64,000 nucleotides of DNA from Enchytraeus crypticus (GCA_905160935.1 CAJHZI010000609.1:764001-828000), one strand, 5' to 3'. Shown: positions 1 to 12,878, numbered from the stretch's first letter. The notes: generated by a model not told the origin, from the sequence alone. Numbers and translations are program-made.

Positions 1-1654
<1,654 letters not shown>

Positions 1655-1744
1655 AGAATTCGAGTGTAAAGAATCCGATGTGTGATAAAAACGATTCGAG
1701 CAATACTTGCTATATCACCACCCGAAAAATTATAGTAATAAAAA

Positions 1745-1930
1745 TCATAATCATCATCATCCTCCCTGGAATCCCAGTTTAACTAGGGTCGGGATACGAA
1801 TAGACTGCCTCAAATCCTCTCTGTCCTACACCACACCACCAGCCAATCCCCTACTTGAGACTTCCATTCGTTTAAATTTTTGTAGCAATTTCTGGAGCCT
1901 AGGCGCTCACCAATCGAATGCCCTTAAATC
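1745..1930 (-). mobile_element. R4 dispersed element, 3' end copy (non-LTR-like)
   Basis: This segment is the reverse complement of 31905-32072, at roughly nine identical bases in ten by eye over about 180 bp. In the element's own orientation it ends in a short GATGATGAT simple tail, and homology stops abruptly at the other side near 1930. A simple 3' tail with 5' truncation is the pattern of a non-LTR retrotransposon 3' end. No coding part of the parent element is visible, so the class is inferred. Confidence 0.7.
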
Positions 1931-2360
1931 CTGCCACTTAGAATTCTGACTTATATTTTTAGCTCTGCTTATATTTTTACATTTGTAACAATGGATAAGC
2001 TGATGTGGCATTGTTTTGGCTGTATGGCACTTCTGACCTGATATCACTGGCCACACAGGTAGTGTCCTGGTCTCTCGCAAGTCAATGTCATTAATTTCTA
2101 GAATGGCGCTGTCAGATACAAGGAGCTGGCATTGCATTTAGGCATGTGTCTTTTCTTCACGTACCAAAATCAACTTCCACCGCTTTAATTCTTTTTCTCG
2201 AGCTGTTCTCTCAGCGTTTGTTTAACTCACTAATTGTTTTTCTTCAGTTAGTTTCCTCAGATTGTTGCGAATTAAACTTTCAATAAGTTTTTCTTTCACC
2301 TATTATTTACGTTCAATAATCCATTTTTCGTAAAAGTAGACTCATCGAAACGTGCATAAC
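1931..2360. other. Non-coding, nothing recognised
   Basis: Open frames are short and have neither splice context nor family resemblance. The 76-residue minus-strand frame overlaps the R4 boundary and is not supported. Confidence 0.4.
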
Positions 2361-2505
2361 TGAGGCTAAGCCGGTGGCTTGTTGGCAAGCTGTTCGAAAG
2401 CAGATCAGTAGATACAGGGTTCAAATTCAATGCTCCCCCGTTACTGGCATACTATCGAGAGGGAATCTAATGTTAAACTTTGACTTTAACTTGGCTTTAG
2501 TTTTT
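2361..2505 (+). mobile_element. SINE-A copy (tRNA-derived), diverged
   Basis: It carries the family B box as gggttcaaattc, followed by the cgttactggcat and gagagggaa segments that parallel the conserved SINE-A body. It is one of the more diverged copies. Confidence 0.6.
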
Positions 2506-3603
2506 TTGGCTTTAACTGTGAAAGCTTGGCAGATGTAGTCGTGATTAAAATCTGAAACTTTTAAACGGAAAGAAAATTAATTTTGTTAAGAAAGCTATGA
2601 GAAGTCATCTCAGAAGTCAAAATCTAATAACAACAGCAATCAATGCATCAATGGTGCATCAATAAGTGCACCAACTTTATCAACTCACCCGAATTTCATT
2701 ATGATACATCTTACCGATAAAATAGAACCCCTGCCGATTTGTCATCATTCCTCAACAGAGAGTAAAAATAAGTTATTAAATTATATTACTTGACAGCAAA
2801 TAATATGTGAACATTAGCTATAGACTACAAATCACTTCCGTTGTAAAATTTACTTTAAACCGAAGCCGTTGTTTTTTTACTTTTGCCGCCTAGTGAACAA
2901 TACTGCATAACACTATGAAACCTTCCCTTGCATTACATTGAAGACCTCAGTAAGAGTATTTACATGTATATCATGGCATCAGAATCTTAACCAAAAGATA
3001 ATCAGTAGGACCTAGAGAGAAAGCCACACAATTAGCCATAAACTGGTATATGACCCCTAAGCAAACGGTCAATAATGCTTCGCCGACCATTGCATTTGTT
3101 TTATTACGACGTTTATTAACTAATGCAATTTCATTCCTTTCTTTCTTATTTTTATATATTCTTCTGTGTAGTTATTGTGGTCACTATCGGTTACTAATAT
3201 CTCGGAGGGGCTGACTTAGTCAAAATGCGTTACAACATGCAACAAAAACAACAGAATTAGAGTGGTACTGTCGTCCATGATATTATTGAACACTATGGTA
3301 CCAAATCCAATCCGATAAGCTGAGTGTTGGGTCCAAAAACGCTGCAAGCCATATTTTAAGTCAGACGTTACATTTTTATAATACATGGCTCATGCAACAT
3401 GATCTTTTTAAAAGAAATTTTGTTTTAATGTAATGGTCTCAACGAGCAGAAATATTTACCAGAGAATTAAGCGTAAATTCTAATTAAGAGTAAAGCCATC
3501 TTAAAGGGACTTTTGAAGCGTAATAAGCGAAATACTCTTATGAAACTAAGCGACTTTATCTTTTATAGTCATCGGAAAGCAAAATTAGTTCACAAGATGA
3601 TAA

Positions 3604-3737
3604 AGCTAAAAAAGCTAAGGTTAAAGTCAGTTTCCTCACCCGAAAGCGATGTCACTGACGGGCGAGCCCAGGATTTAAACCCCGCACATACAGATCCGCG
3701 GCCGAGTATCTTTCCGACTTCGTCACTGGCTCCAGCG
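3604..3737 (-). mobile_element. SINE-A copy, reverse orientation
   Basis: On the - strand it reads from ggctccag-side sequence through a tRNA-like A-box region and B box (ggtttaaatcc) to the body ending in the family's gctttcg and gaaactgac segments. It forms much of an otherwise meaningless 133-residue + strand frame. Confidence 0.8.
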
Positions 3738-4094
3738 AGCGGCGAAGATGAGGGGAAGAAACTCACGGACTTAGTCTGGAAGAGCATTTTCCCAGACACA
3801 TACCGTTCCAAGCGTGGCTACGGTTGCGCAGCATCTAGTAAACGGCTCTGTTCTGTAGTTAGGCTACATTTCATATGTACTGTCGACAAGCATGCAGATG
3901 GCGGTACACTATAACGCGGTTGTATAATTAGGCGATGTCCTCCGGGAATTGCTTTGTTTCTGCCGCCACGGTGAGATGCTTCAAGATTAGACCAGCCACA
4001 ACTCAAGAATATATTGTATAAGATATTAAACGATAACGATAGTAAAGAGTACCATCATTCTCGCTATTCGAATATTATCATTCTCGATTACTAT

Positions 4095-4245
4095 CAGCTG
4101 GAGCCAGTGGCGATGTCGGTAAGATATTCGACCGCGGATCAGTATGTGCGGGGTTCAAATCCTCGGCTCTTCTGTCACTGACATAGCTTTCGATTGAGGA
4201 AACTGACGACAATAACACTAGCTTTACTTCTTTTGCTTTTTTTCG
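4095..4245 (+). mobile_element. SINE-A copy, near full length
   Basis: It starts with agctggagccagtggc and has an A-box-like region, a B box (ggttcaaatcc) about 40 bp later, and the conserved 3' body (gtcactgacatagctttcga). This organisation is that of a RNA polymerase III tRNA-derived SINE. Confidence 0.85.
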
Positions 4246-4661
4246 CAGTCCAGTGAGATAAAGGAGGTTTTAAAATCATATTACTAGCATGTTTGCAGTG
4301 ACATTTTTGTTGGTGAAATTGCTTAATTAAATATTAAGAATGAAATTACGATTGTTTAAACTGTGACGGTAGTAATTTTTAAATGTTCACTTTTATTATT
4401 ACTATTACTATCACTATTACTATTACTACATGTAGGCTTATAGCTAATACTATTTACAAGGAACTCCATAATCAAAAAATAGAACTTTATGAACTTCTAA
4501 TTAAATTGTTAATATTTTAATTTATAATACACCAAAAAGGGTCTTGTAACCTTGTACTCTGCGTCAAAATAACTGGATGACAATCACTCACTAGTTCTCT
4601 TTCTTCTCTTTTTGTTTGTGCTGCGCGTTTTCTTTTTCTTTCAATCTACTGTAGTTGCTAT

Positions 4662-6050
4662 TAGAAATGGGAATCGAACCGAACCCGAACCCTACAATCT
4701 AGAATTTTGACCGAACCGAACCGAACTCGAACCCAGACTCTGGCCGAACCCGAACCGAACCCGAACCCAGACTCTGGCCGAACCGAACCAAACCCGAACC
4801 CAGGCTTTGTCCAAACCGAACTGAACCAAACTCTTAAAGTTCCTCTCTTCTTCGCAAGCCTGACATTAAATAAATATAGTAAGAACAACACAAATATATA
4901 TTAGTTTTTGCATTTACATGTCTTACAGTATCTATAACAACATATATTCAGGTAAGGCTGAATATAAATTTTAAAATGGTAGCGGTGCAAAGGAATGATA
5001 GCGGGAAGCGAGACGGGCCTACAGAAGATATTGGATAGTCTGAATGATACGGCATTGAAATATGGAATGAAGATTAACATCAATGCGGCAAAAGTGATGA
5101 GAATATCCCATAAAAATCTGAAAATGCTTGACTCAATCTAGGTGGATTTGTTCTTGTTAAATTCAAATTATGATTTTTTTCTAATTTTAGTGTGCTACCT
5201 TAATATTTTTGCAGCCAGATTTACAAATAATTATATATGACATTCTATATGTGTTAAAGCCTTAATCTGGAGTTAATAATTGTGCATCATAGCAATGCAA
5301 AAATTTCATAACTATTTTCATAACTTCATAATTGATCTGAGAGTTTAAAATTTGAAACCCTAAGGTAAATTATGAAGCTTATTCCTTATCAGTTGATAGG
5401 AAACGGTGTATATTATGATCATTTTTCTGTGAAAGTACACGTGTTTACTAAATCATCTTCATTTGACATTTTTATGTTACTAAATTGCACTTTGTCTCTG
5501 AAATATTGGATCAAATTTTAGCCTAGACATTTCTACTTAATTATAAACGTATCTAATATATAGGCCTATAGTGACAATAAAAATTTAAAAATTGATGAAG
5601 CATTCTATTTGCTCGTTATAATCAAGGAAAATATTTCAGATACAATAATAAAGCTAATTATCTATATTATGAACATTTGTTGGTCAACTAACAATATTTT
5701 AAGAAATGTATAGGAATAAATACCACTTCTCTCCTTTTTTCATTGTCATATTTTTACCCAGGTGAAAAAATGTGGCAGCTATTATGACTTAATTGATTTT
5801 TAAGCATATTTACCATAAACCATTTTAAACATGTTTGTCATAACCATAATTATTATAATTAAAGTTAAACAATTGCAACATTATCCAAATCAAACCATTT
5901 CGAACTCGAATCGAACTCTTGCGAGTTGGAAAGCAATCTGAACCCGAACCGAACCCGAACCCTTGTTAGAACCGAACCCGAACCGAACTTTCATTTTCAA
6001 CGAACCGAACCGAACCCGAACTCTGGAACTTCATAAAATTCCCATCTCTA
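4662..6050. mobile_element. hAT-like non-autonomous DNA element (1.39 kb)
   Basis: The ends are imperfect 13-bp inverted repeats, TAGAAATGGGAAT on the left and the complement of TAGAGATGGGAAT on the right. They are flanked by 8-bp direct repeats with one mismatch, gttgctat at 4654-4661 and gttgatat at 6051-6058. An 8-bp duplication and a TAGRGATGGGAA-like terminus are features of hAT superfamily elements. Both subterminal regions (4672-4830 and 5895-6025) are dense arrays of CCGAAC/CCCGAAC motifs, in direct orientation at the two ends. No transposase frame is present, so it would depend on an autonomous relative. Superfamily assignment is an inference from ends and duplication size. Confidence 0.6.
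4983..5141 (+). pseudogene. Non-LTR reverse transcriptase fragment
   Basis: The frame from 4983 to the stop at 5139-5141 encodes about 52 residues including AGSETGLQKILDSLN, then KYGMKIN, then KVMRIS. This matches the segment just after the catalytic FADD/YADD motif in reverse transcriptases of non-LTR retrotransposons, where a leucine-rich helix is followed by YGMKIN and KTKVM. An in-frame stop at 4980-4982 removes the catalytic motif and a stop follows within 16 codons, so only a small dead fragment remains. It sits inside the hAT-like element at 4662-6050, as captured or nested sequence. Confidence 0.7.
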
Positions 6051-6662
6051 GTTGATATTTGCTGTTTTGAAATTGCGGTTTCATGGATATATTATTACTT
6101 GAAGTTATGTATCTTACTTATAAAGAGCAAGCTTTTGATAAATATTTAACCTAAACATTAATATTAATTAATTCATAGCCTATTCTTTAGAAAATATACA
6201 TGTATATTCTGCGAAGCTCTCCTATTATTTGGCTTAGCTTCTGCTTAGTAGCTTGCTGTAACTGCAAAATGCTTAGATTTCAATCAAGTAAAATGTATAA
6301 TTACAGCTAATTCACTTTTTTTTTTTTTTTAATTTCCCCACCCCAATTCACTAAATTCTAGAGTATATTCTACAGTCAATATTATCTTTAGTAAGAGGAT
6401 AAGAAATGTAATAGTAAATATTTTCACAGATTTGACAATTATGTGTAGGCCTAATGGAAAAATTAGATCGTGACTTTTTAAAGTTAATGTAACACACTTT
6501 GCAGACAGTCTTGATCACGCCTGTCAAAAGTGTGTTGCCTAGATAAGAATAAGATGTAGTAAGAGGTCAGTGTGGGGCGCTATGGAATATTTACAGAGTT
6601 GTGCAAGTGTCGAAGATTCTTCAGTTGCAATTCACTAACAACTCAAACACTATCAAATCTCC
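6051..6662. other. Intergenic; possible 5' region of a small gene
   Basis: Unique AT-rich sequence with a poly-T run at 6317-6332. The last 150 bp before 6663 are more mixed in composition and could be 5' untranslated leader of the candidate exon that follows. No TATA or initiator was identified with confidence. Confidence 0.3.
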
Positions 6663-6711
6663 ATGGAGTTTAGTGAAATGAGGAACCTGCTAATGGAGTG
6701 TTACCACGCAG
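6663..6711 (+). CDS. Candidate small gene, exon 1
   Basis: ATG at 6663 in an acceptable context (ctccATGG) opens 16 codons plus one base, MEFSEMRNLLMECYHA, and ends at a good donor, CACGCAG/gtatga. The phase-1 end joins in frame to a 20-nt exon at 7602-7621 and then to 10298-10372. The conceptual product is a 47-residue acidic, Glu/Leu/Met-rich helix followed by a His/Tyr-rich part with a CC pair near the C-terminus. I do not recognise the family. Three separate splice-bounded pieces that keep frame are more than expected by chance, but there is no homology support, and further exons may exist. Confidence 0.35.
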
Positions 6712-7380
6712 GTATGATTTGTTAATGCGGTTAGGTTAGTCTCATCGCTGGATATCCGAGCTGAAGTTTGTTTATGGTAACTGGACGTTTCAGACGATTT
6801 CCGGATTTTCAATATTTGAAGAATTTGGAACCTACACAAATCTTTTGCAAGGATAGGCCTATTGATTCTGTGAACTACTGTGATAAATATTTTCTAGGCG
6901 CATTCTGATCGTTAGTATAATCCTTTGTAGTAACATTCTTAGTCATAATATTGATATTTATTTTAGGCCCATTTTATTAGGTCCAGGGTGCATCTTTTCT
7001 ATGACTATGCTATTGTTTAGTACAATCCTTGATAAATGATTTTCATTTATTCATATTCCATAGCTTTACAAGCTGTACTAGTTAGAAAATCATGCTAGAA
7101 CTATATTGGCGAAATCAATTTAAATAGTGTAAATATCTAAATACTTCAACTGAGGTAGATATCAGAACGTTTGGTTTATTATAAGTTATCGTTTTATTTA
7201 AAATATCTTTCTATATAGCTATATATATGCACTTCGTTGTTGTTATCTTTTGGAATCGTTTTGTCAGTGGATTTAATTCTTAATTTTCATAACCTCTACT
7301 CGAAATATCTCTGAAATTATATCTGATTTTACAATTGTGTGATACGAGATTTGAATTTAAAATTCCTTGATACTAGTTCT

Positions 7381-7481
7381 GATTTTAAAGTTCAGTGATA
7401 CTAAGTATGATTTTAAAGTTCAGTGATACTAAGTATGATTTTAAAGTTCAGTGATACTAAGTATGATTTTAAAGTTCCGAG
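7381..7481 (+). repeat. 28-bp tandem repeat, 3.6 copies
   Basis: Nearly identical 28-bp units start at 7381, 7409, 7437 and 7465, each opening gattttaaagttcagtgat, with the last unit partial. It lies between candidate exons 1 and 2. Confidence 0.9.
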
Positions 7482-7601
7482 ATAGCTGGTAATCACAAAG
7501 AATGAAGATTAACTTACTTTACAATGCGGTTTTATGACTCATAACACAGTGATACCATATTGATCTGATAGATTATCTTTCTCTATTTATACGTTTTACA
7601 G

Positions 7602-7621
7602 TGGAACTCAGGGAGCTGATG
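7602..7621 (+). CDS. Candidate small gene, 20-nt micro-exon 2
   Basis: A strong acceptor with a pyrimidine-rich tract (tctctatttatacgttttacag) precedes 20 nt that read as the last two bases of a Val codon and then E L R E L M. The exon ends at ATG/gtatgt, a strong donor. It is compatible with phase 1 in and phase 0 out. A random 20-nt stretch flanked by such good splice sites is possible, so confidence is limited. Confidence 0.35.
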
Positions 7622-7944
7622 GTATGTCCTTTATTTAGTACTAGAAACAGGAAACAGGTGTATTTAGCTATAAATATCTAACCAGTTTGCATTAAGTAAA
7701 AAATCCACGGTTTATTTTTGTTAACAAATATTTATTGAACCTTTGTAGCCTGGTGTGACTTCAATGCGAGCTTATGACTCCGTATCATGACGCTTGTAAT
7801 AAACTAGTACTAAACGCTATGAAGTAAAGCACAGATGTGGAAAGTGACTTTTCTATTGGGCTAAATGATACGATATCATGCTCAGATTAGTGGTAAATTT
7901 AATCGTTTGTAGCAAAAGAGATTCGTTACGCTTTAGCTCCAGTA

Positions 7945-8075
7945 CTTCTTCTAGTGCACTGCCTAACGGCAGGTCCATGGTATATAACTCTTACAACAAA
8001 TTCTATCCTCAGCCTTCCTTTTCATCTGTACAAAGGCTATGAATTTGTTATCAGATCATCCAGCATCCTATGTCT
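7945..8075 (+). repeat. R3 dispersed repeat copy
   Basis: It contains the family landmarks agtgcactgcctaacggcag, ggtccatggtatataac, and the ccttccttttcat block, shared with copies near 11.4, 29.7, 32.4 and 57.5 kb. Confidence 0.7.
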
Positions 8076-8139
8076 GAATACAATTGCGTTTTAAAGCCGT
8101 AATGCCGCGATGTTTAGTTTCAGCCGATTTTAACTTCAG

Positions 8140-8226
8140 TTTCAGCGATATACATGTAAGTCACGGACGAGCCCAGACTTTGAACCCAAACATATTGATC
8201 ATCGGTATGATATCTTAACGCTATGT
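8140..8226 (-). mobile_element. SINE-A fragment, reverse orientation
   Basis: It contains the reverse-complement family segments gtcacggacgagcccag and tttgaaccc (B box). It is truncated and diverged. Confidence 0.6.
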
Positions 8227-9667
8227 TGATTTAAAATGATAGAGATTTCTATTTGTGTGTTTTATTGTAGTAACTGAAATTATTGTACAAACAGTGCTAA
8301 CCGTACCATTGTTCTTAGGTGCAGGTGTACAGTAAAAGGGCCTCAATATGACTGACTATCAGCATTCCAACCTAACATTACTCTACCAGTTTCTCATGCT
8401 CTTGCAAAATAATGAATATTTTATATCGTCTTTCTCCCAAAGGTATCATTTGTCCAAGCTGATACAATCACACCACCACAACTATGAGCAAGTTCTATAC
8501 TCAAATAGGAGCACATCCAAGCACAGATATCATCTATCTAGGGAATACGTGCTATGATATTAAGTGCTTCACTGATTTAAAATGCGTGGTTGACAATATA
8601 GGCTAAAATCAAACTTCAATTCAAAGCAAAATTAAAAGCCTGAACATAAAATTAAGCTAAAGTACCTGGAAATCCGTTGGGTACAGATAAAAAATAATTT
8701 TTTTCTGATTAACTGGATTCAGATAGAAAGATTTGTCAAATCAAACTATATATCAGTCTTTTTAATTGTCTATTTGGCCATCGAGATGTTTGCACTACGA
8801 GATAGAAGAAAACAACTTCTCACCTTGCTTGGCAGTGTTGTCACCAGTTACAGGAGGCAAGCTCCAATTTGACGTAAACTATCCATTTCTATGCATTCCA
8901 TAGGGAAACCATAGTGCTTGAAAAATGACAATTTCAGAAGCCAACCTCCACCAGCTTTTAGTAAAAAATATATAGTAATTTACAAAATAATTAACTAAGT
9001 TTAAAGACATTTATTTCAATCAATTCTAGATAATATTTCTCGGGAGCAAAACAACAAATACAGTGTTTTAAGGTTTAATGTAATATTTAAAATCAAAAGT
9101 GATAAAGCGGTCAGTTATTTGTAGATTTTTATCACGTTTCATTTGAAAGCTTCCGCAGGGTGTTGAAGATATGATGAACGGTTGTTCGGTCGAGATAGAG
9201 TCCCTCGCGTAGTAAATTATTCGCAAAGTTTGTTTTTCCGTCTACGAACAATAACGAGGAAGTCAAAATCTCAATACATATTTTGCACACTTTCTGAGAT
9301 ATCAGCTGCTAAAACTCTGCTGATTTATTAGTTTTCTGTAATTTGCTAATCAAACCAATACCGTCGGGCAATATCTCCAGGTTTACAGGATTAATGTTTT
9401 CTTAAAACAGTTCAAGCTTTTAATCCTGGGCTCTTTCGTTACCGATATCGCTTTCTATATATACTTTGTATGTACAGTGTACATAGTATATATCACACAT
9501 ATTTTAACCGTTAATGTCCGTTTTAATATTATTTTCTAGGGTTAAATCTCCCAAAATATTTGTTTCAATTTTTCATGCAACAGGTGCGTGCGCATGCAGT
9601 AGGCCTATGAACACCAAGATTTAAAATCCTTAAAGAATGCTATTGCATATCACAACGGTTCACTGAG
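8227..9667. other. Unique non-coding DNA (candidate intron 2)
   Basis: If the candidate gene at 6663-10372 is real, this is intron. The 69-residue frame at 8348 has no splice context, is Ser/His/Tyr-rich and is not supported as coding. Confidence 0.35.
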
Positions 9668-9790
9668 TAGAGTGACAAGTAACGTAAGAAAGTCTTACAT
9701 GGCAGTACCTCAGATCGTCGGATCAATTCCCGGTCATGCTGATCAGAGACAAATAAACTCAGAAATTATTATACCTGACTAATGACAGGT
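9668..9790 (+). mobile_element. SINE-B copy
   Basis: It has a degenerate B-box region (ggatcaattcccgg) followed by gctgatcagagacaaata, the core block also found in the copies at 25780, 55640 and 58425. Confidence 0.6.
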
Positions 9791-10297
9791 TTTAGAAATA
9801 TTTCACCAATGGAGTGACTGTGGCGCTCGGTCCTTGCTTCTTTAACACTCACAAAATTACGAGTAAGGGTTTGTTCAAAGTATCCTTAATATTATTTATT
9901 ATTAATAATAACTTTCAATGGGGAGACAAACGTACAGAAGCTGTGGTTATTTGACTCTTTCATACAAGCCTCTTCAATGATCTGCTAAATTACGTACTCA
10001 GTGTATACCTTTCACTCTGTTGTCTGTTTTTGAATGAAGATTCAAGCACATCTGAGTTTATTTCATCCAAAACTACAGCTTTTGTCAAGCGAAACACATC
10101 GCTAGGCTTAAAGAAATAGCTATAGGAGGCTAAGCATAAGTTGAAATTTTAAATGCCAAAAGGAATCATATGTATCTGCCTTAATTCTTATTGAGTGATT
10201 GATTGTATCATATGCGTTGCATCTAAGAAGAATAAACCACGAATATTTCTCTTCTAACAAAACAACCAATGCGATCTATTATTATTTCTATCCGCAG

Positions 10298-10372
10298 GCT
10301 CATTACTACGCTCCTCACGAACACAACGATATGTCCCAAGAGCAGTGCTGTCCCACACGGCGATATGTATGA
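10298..10372 (+). CDS. Candidate small gene, exon 3 with stop
   Basis: An acceptor (tttctatccgcag) precedes GCT and 24 sense codons in phase 0, AHYYAPHEHNDMSQEQCC then PTRRYV, ending in TGA at 10370-10372. The frame agrees with exon 2. A donor-like gtatga overlaps the stop (CGATAT/gtatga), so the gene could continue into an exon not found here instead of ending at this TGA. Composition is richer in GC and CpG than the surroundings, as expected for an exon. Confidence 0.35.
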   Translation, partial: AHYYAPHEHNDMSQEQCCPTRRYV

Positions 10373-10756
10373 ATTGATTTTTCTTACACCGCATTGGTAG
10401 CGCTCACTTTTTGAACGCAGATGTGGTAACCGATTTCTCTGCTAAAAAAACTCTCAGTCGCTTTTTAGTCTTCTGCTGCAACACTAAGAACTAAATAAAG
10501 TTTCGAGAATTAATGATCCTCATTAATGAAATGTTTAAGTGCTGCCTAGAAGTTACTAGGAAGCATTTTCGAATTCGGCGAATTTAGCGCACTTGAGCTA
10601 AGCTATAATGACCTCTTTAGTACATTGTGGGTGACCACCTTGGAAGACCGAGCGCTGACAGCTTTGGAAAGAAAAAATCCCAGAGTGATGCAAGGTTATT
10701 CTTAAATCCGCGCCGGCCGCATTTGATACGCCATCAAAAGGCAACGATTGCTAATA
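10373..10756. other. Possible 3' UTR or intergenic DNA
   Basis: There is no convincing further exon. AATAAA occurs once (ctaaataaag near 10493) and could serve as a poly(A) signal for the candidate gene. Confidence 0.25.
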
Positions 10757-10845
10757 ACCATGGAGACGAAGGTGGAATTGGGTCATAAACAAGCATCTGG
10801 GCCTCTTGGTCCAGTGTGCCGTTAGGTTATGTTATGTTACTCTTA
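10757..10845 (+). repeat. R5 dispersed repeat, copy 1
   Basis: The segment with ataaccatggagac, aaacaagcatctg and ccagtgtg is present in inverted orientation at 60535-60612. Two copies 50 kb apart show that it is an interspersed element, of unknown class. Confidence 0.65.
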
Positions 10846-11414
10846 TAATAAGATTAGCTATAACGGTTCAAACCCGAGGTCAGTAGGAAGATTAAATAAC
10901 ATCAAATCTAATCGAATGGACTTTCTAAAAGAATTCTGAGAATAAGTTAAAAGGAATATTGTCAGAAAAACTAAAGAACAACGTGAAATACTTTCATTAC
11001 AGTAATAAGAGGTGGTTTGCGCATTACGATATATCGAATCGGAGTTAGGCTCCATATGAATGCTGTAAAAGTTAGTCTTCTGTAACTTTTGAAACTTTGA
11101 AATGCTGAGCAAATGAGTTTAGCAAGGTAGGAGGAGTATAGAAGTTATGATCGAAACTCGGAAGGTTATTGTGTGACTCAAAGAAACAATGGTTCGTTTT
11201 GTTTGAGAGGCACGAGTAGGCCTTGCTGCTTATCAGATGAGGTCACTGCAAGAGTTCAAAGAACAAGATTATCAGTTACCTTGTGCATCAGGCTACTCTG
11301 GTTACTATTTGTTTGGCTCATTTGTTTGATTGCATGTAGCTTAGCATTAGGAAGGTTCGAATAGGTAAGAAGTTTTCTCACTGACATACGGTCAGTGGTA
11401 TTAAGCAGAACTAT

Positions 11415-11710
11415 TTTCTATCTTCAATGCACTGCCAAGTGGCAGGTTTAAGGTACATATTCATACTCAAAGTCTGCGTTCACGCTCCATAAGAGCAATC
11501 CCTAGATCTGCAAGTTAATCCCTTCACAAAGTCTATGTCTCTTCCAAACCTTATGTAGCCTATAGCTTGGGATAAGTATGGCTTCTGAGATGGTTTCCCG
11601 TTCCCTTCCTCAGTTAGATGGATTATTTACCGTTTAATCCTGGGGGAAAATATTTCATGGTGAGGTGGGTCCCCTCTTGCCATCCTCAGCTCCTACCTTA
11701 GTTATAAAAA
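11415..11710 (+). repeat. R3 dispersed repeat, longer copy
   Basis: It contains caatgcactgccaagtggca, then ctcaaagtctgcgttcac, and the distal block gtgaggtgggtcccctcttg, all shared with other R3 copies. A short ORF just upstream (11173-11364) has no support. Confidence 0.7.
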
Positions 11711-12392
11711 CCATATAACCTTAGCTCTTGCCTAAATTATAATATATGCTAGAATTATTCTAAAGCTATTTCTCCTTTTCTCCGTCTCGGATGGAGCGAA
11801 GCAGAGAAATAGACGATTTTAAAAAAGCACGATTGTTAGCGAACATTCTAAGCGAAAGCCACAAATCTGTCGCAGCATCTGTTACGTTATGCTTTGGACC
11901 GGGATTCTCACGTTACGGATTCGTTTGTACTTCATTTTATTTATTTAAACTGGTTTTAATTATTTTTTACTCAGCTCTAAAAATGTTAAAGGCTAGTGTT
12001 TAGAGTTGGCGTTATATTACGAGTTAGAGTTGGGAATAGGTTAGGATAGTAGGGTTAGGGCTAAGGACCTAAAGGATTACTTATTTGTGTTCTGGCTTAG
12101 AGTTTTGTTGGGTAAAAGAGTTTAGGATTAGGGCTTGGGATTTGCTTAGTTTATAATGGTCCTTCAGATTGACGGGGAGAGCTAGTCTTAATAATGACTG
12201 GGATGGACTAAATATTTATTAAATCAAATATCGGTACTTGAGTTATAATTACATATTCCTAGAGAGCTTGTTAATACGTACGGAACAATAATTTCACGAT
12301 TCCTATGTTTAAATTGATATCATAATTTTACTTAGTTTCTAAACTCGAATGCCCTGTGAAGGCTTTGTGGAGAATTCATGATTCTACTTAGT
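11711..12392. other. Unique non-coding DNA
   Basis: It includes a degenerate gttagg-rich patch (about 12000-12150). I saw no exon. Confidence 0.4.
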
Positions 12393-12878
12393 GATGCTGA
12401 CATCCTCAATGATGCAGACATCCTCAGAGATGCTGACATCCTCAATGATGCTGACATCCTCAGAGATGCTGACATCCTCAATGATGCTGACATCCTCAGA
12501 GATGCTGACATCCTCAATGATGCTGACATCCTCAGAGATGCTGACATCCTCAATGATGCAGACATCCTCAATTATGCAGACATCGTCAATGATGCAGACA
12601 TCCTCAGAGATGCTGGCATCCTTAATAATTCTGATATCATCAATGATTCAGATATCATCAATGATTCAGATATCATCAATGATTCTGATATCATCAATGA
12701 TTCTGATATCATCAATGATTCCGATATCATCAATGATTCTGATATCATCAATGATTCTGATATCATCAATGATTCTGATATCAACAATGATTCTGATATC
12801 ATCAATGATTCTGATATTCTCAATGGTGCTGATATTCTCAATGATTCTGATATTCTCAATGATTCTGATATTCTCAAT
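12393..12878 (+). repeat. 18-bp minisatellite, 27 in-phase copies
   Basis: Exactly 486 bp, or 27 units of 18 bp with no length-changing indel. In one + frame every unit encodes a hexapeptide of the form D-A/S-D-I-L/I-N/R. The first 13 units are GATGCTGACATCCTCAAT-like, and the early ones alternate between N- and R-ending forms as a 36-bp higher-order unit. The last 14 are GATTCTGATATCATCAAT-like. An ATG at 12378 opens a 197-codon frame ending at 12971 with a 30-residue non-repetitive tail. Other frames on both strands are also open, so openness alone does not show coding. It could be a plain minisatellite or part of an acidic repeat protein. Confidence 0.9.

Noticed and set aside
3513..3914. 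133-residue + strand open frame
   Set aside because: Much of it is a reverse SINE-A copy. The rest has no recognisable motif.
4661..4904. Open frames with Pro-Asn or Phe-Gly repeats on both strands
   Set aside because: They are products of the CCGAAC subterminal repeat of the hAT-like element.
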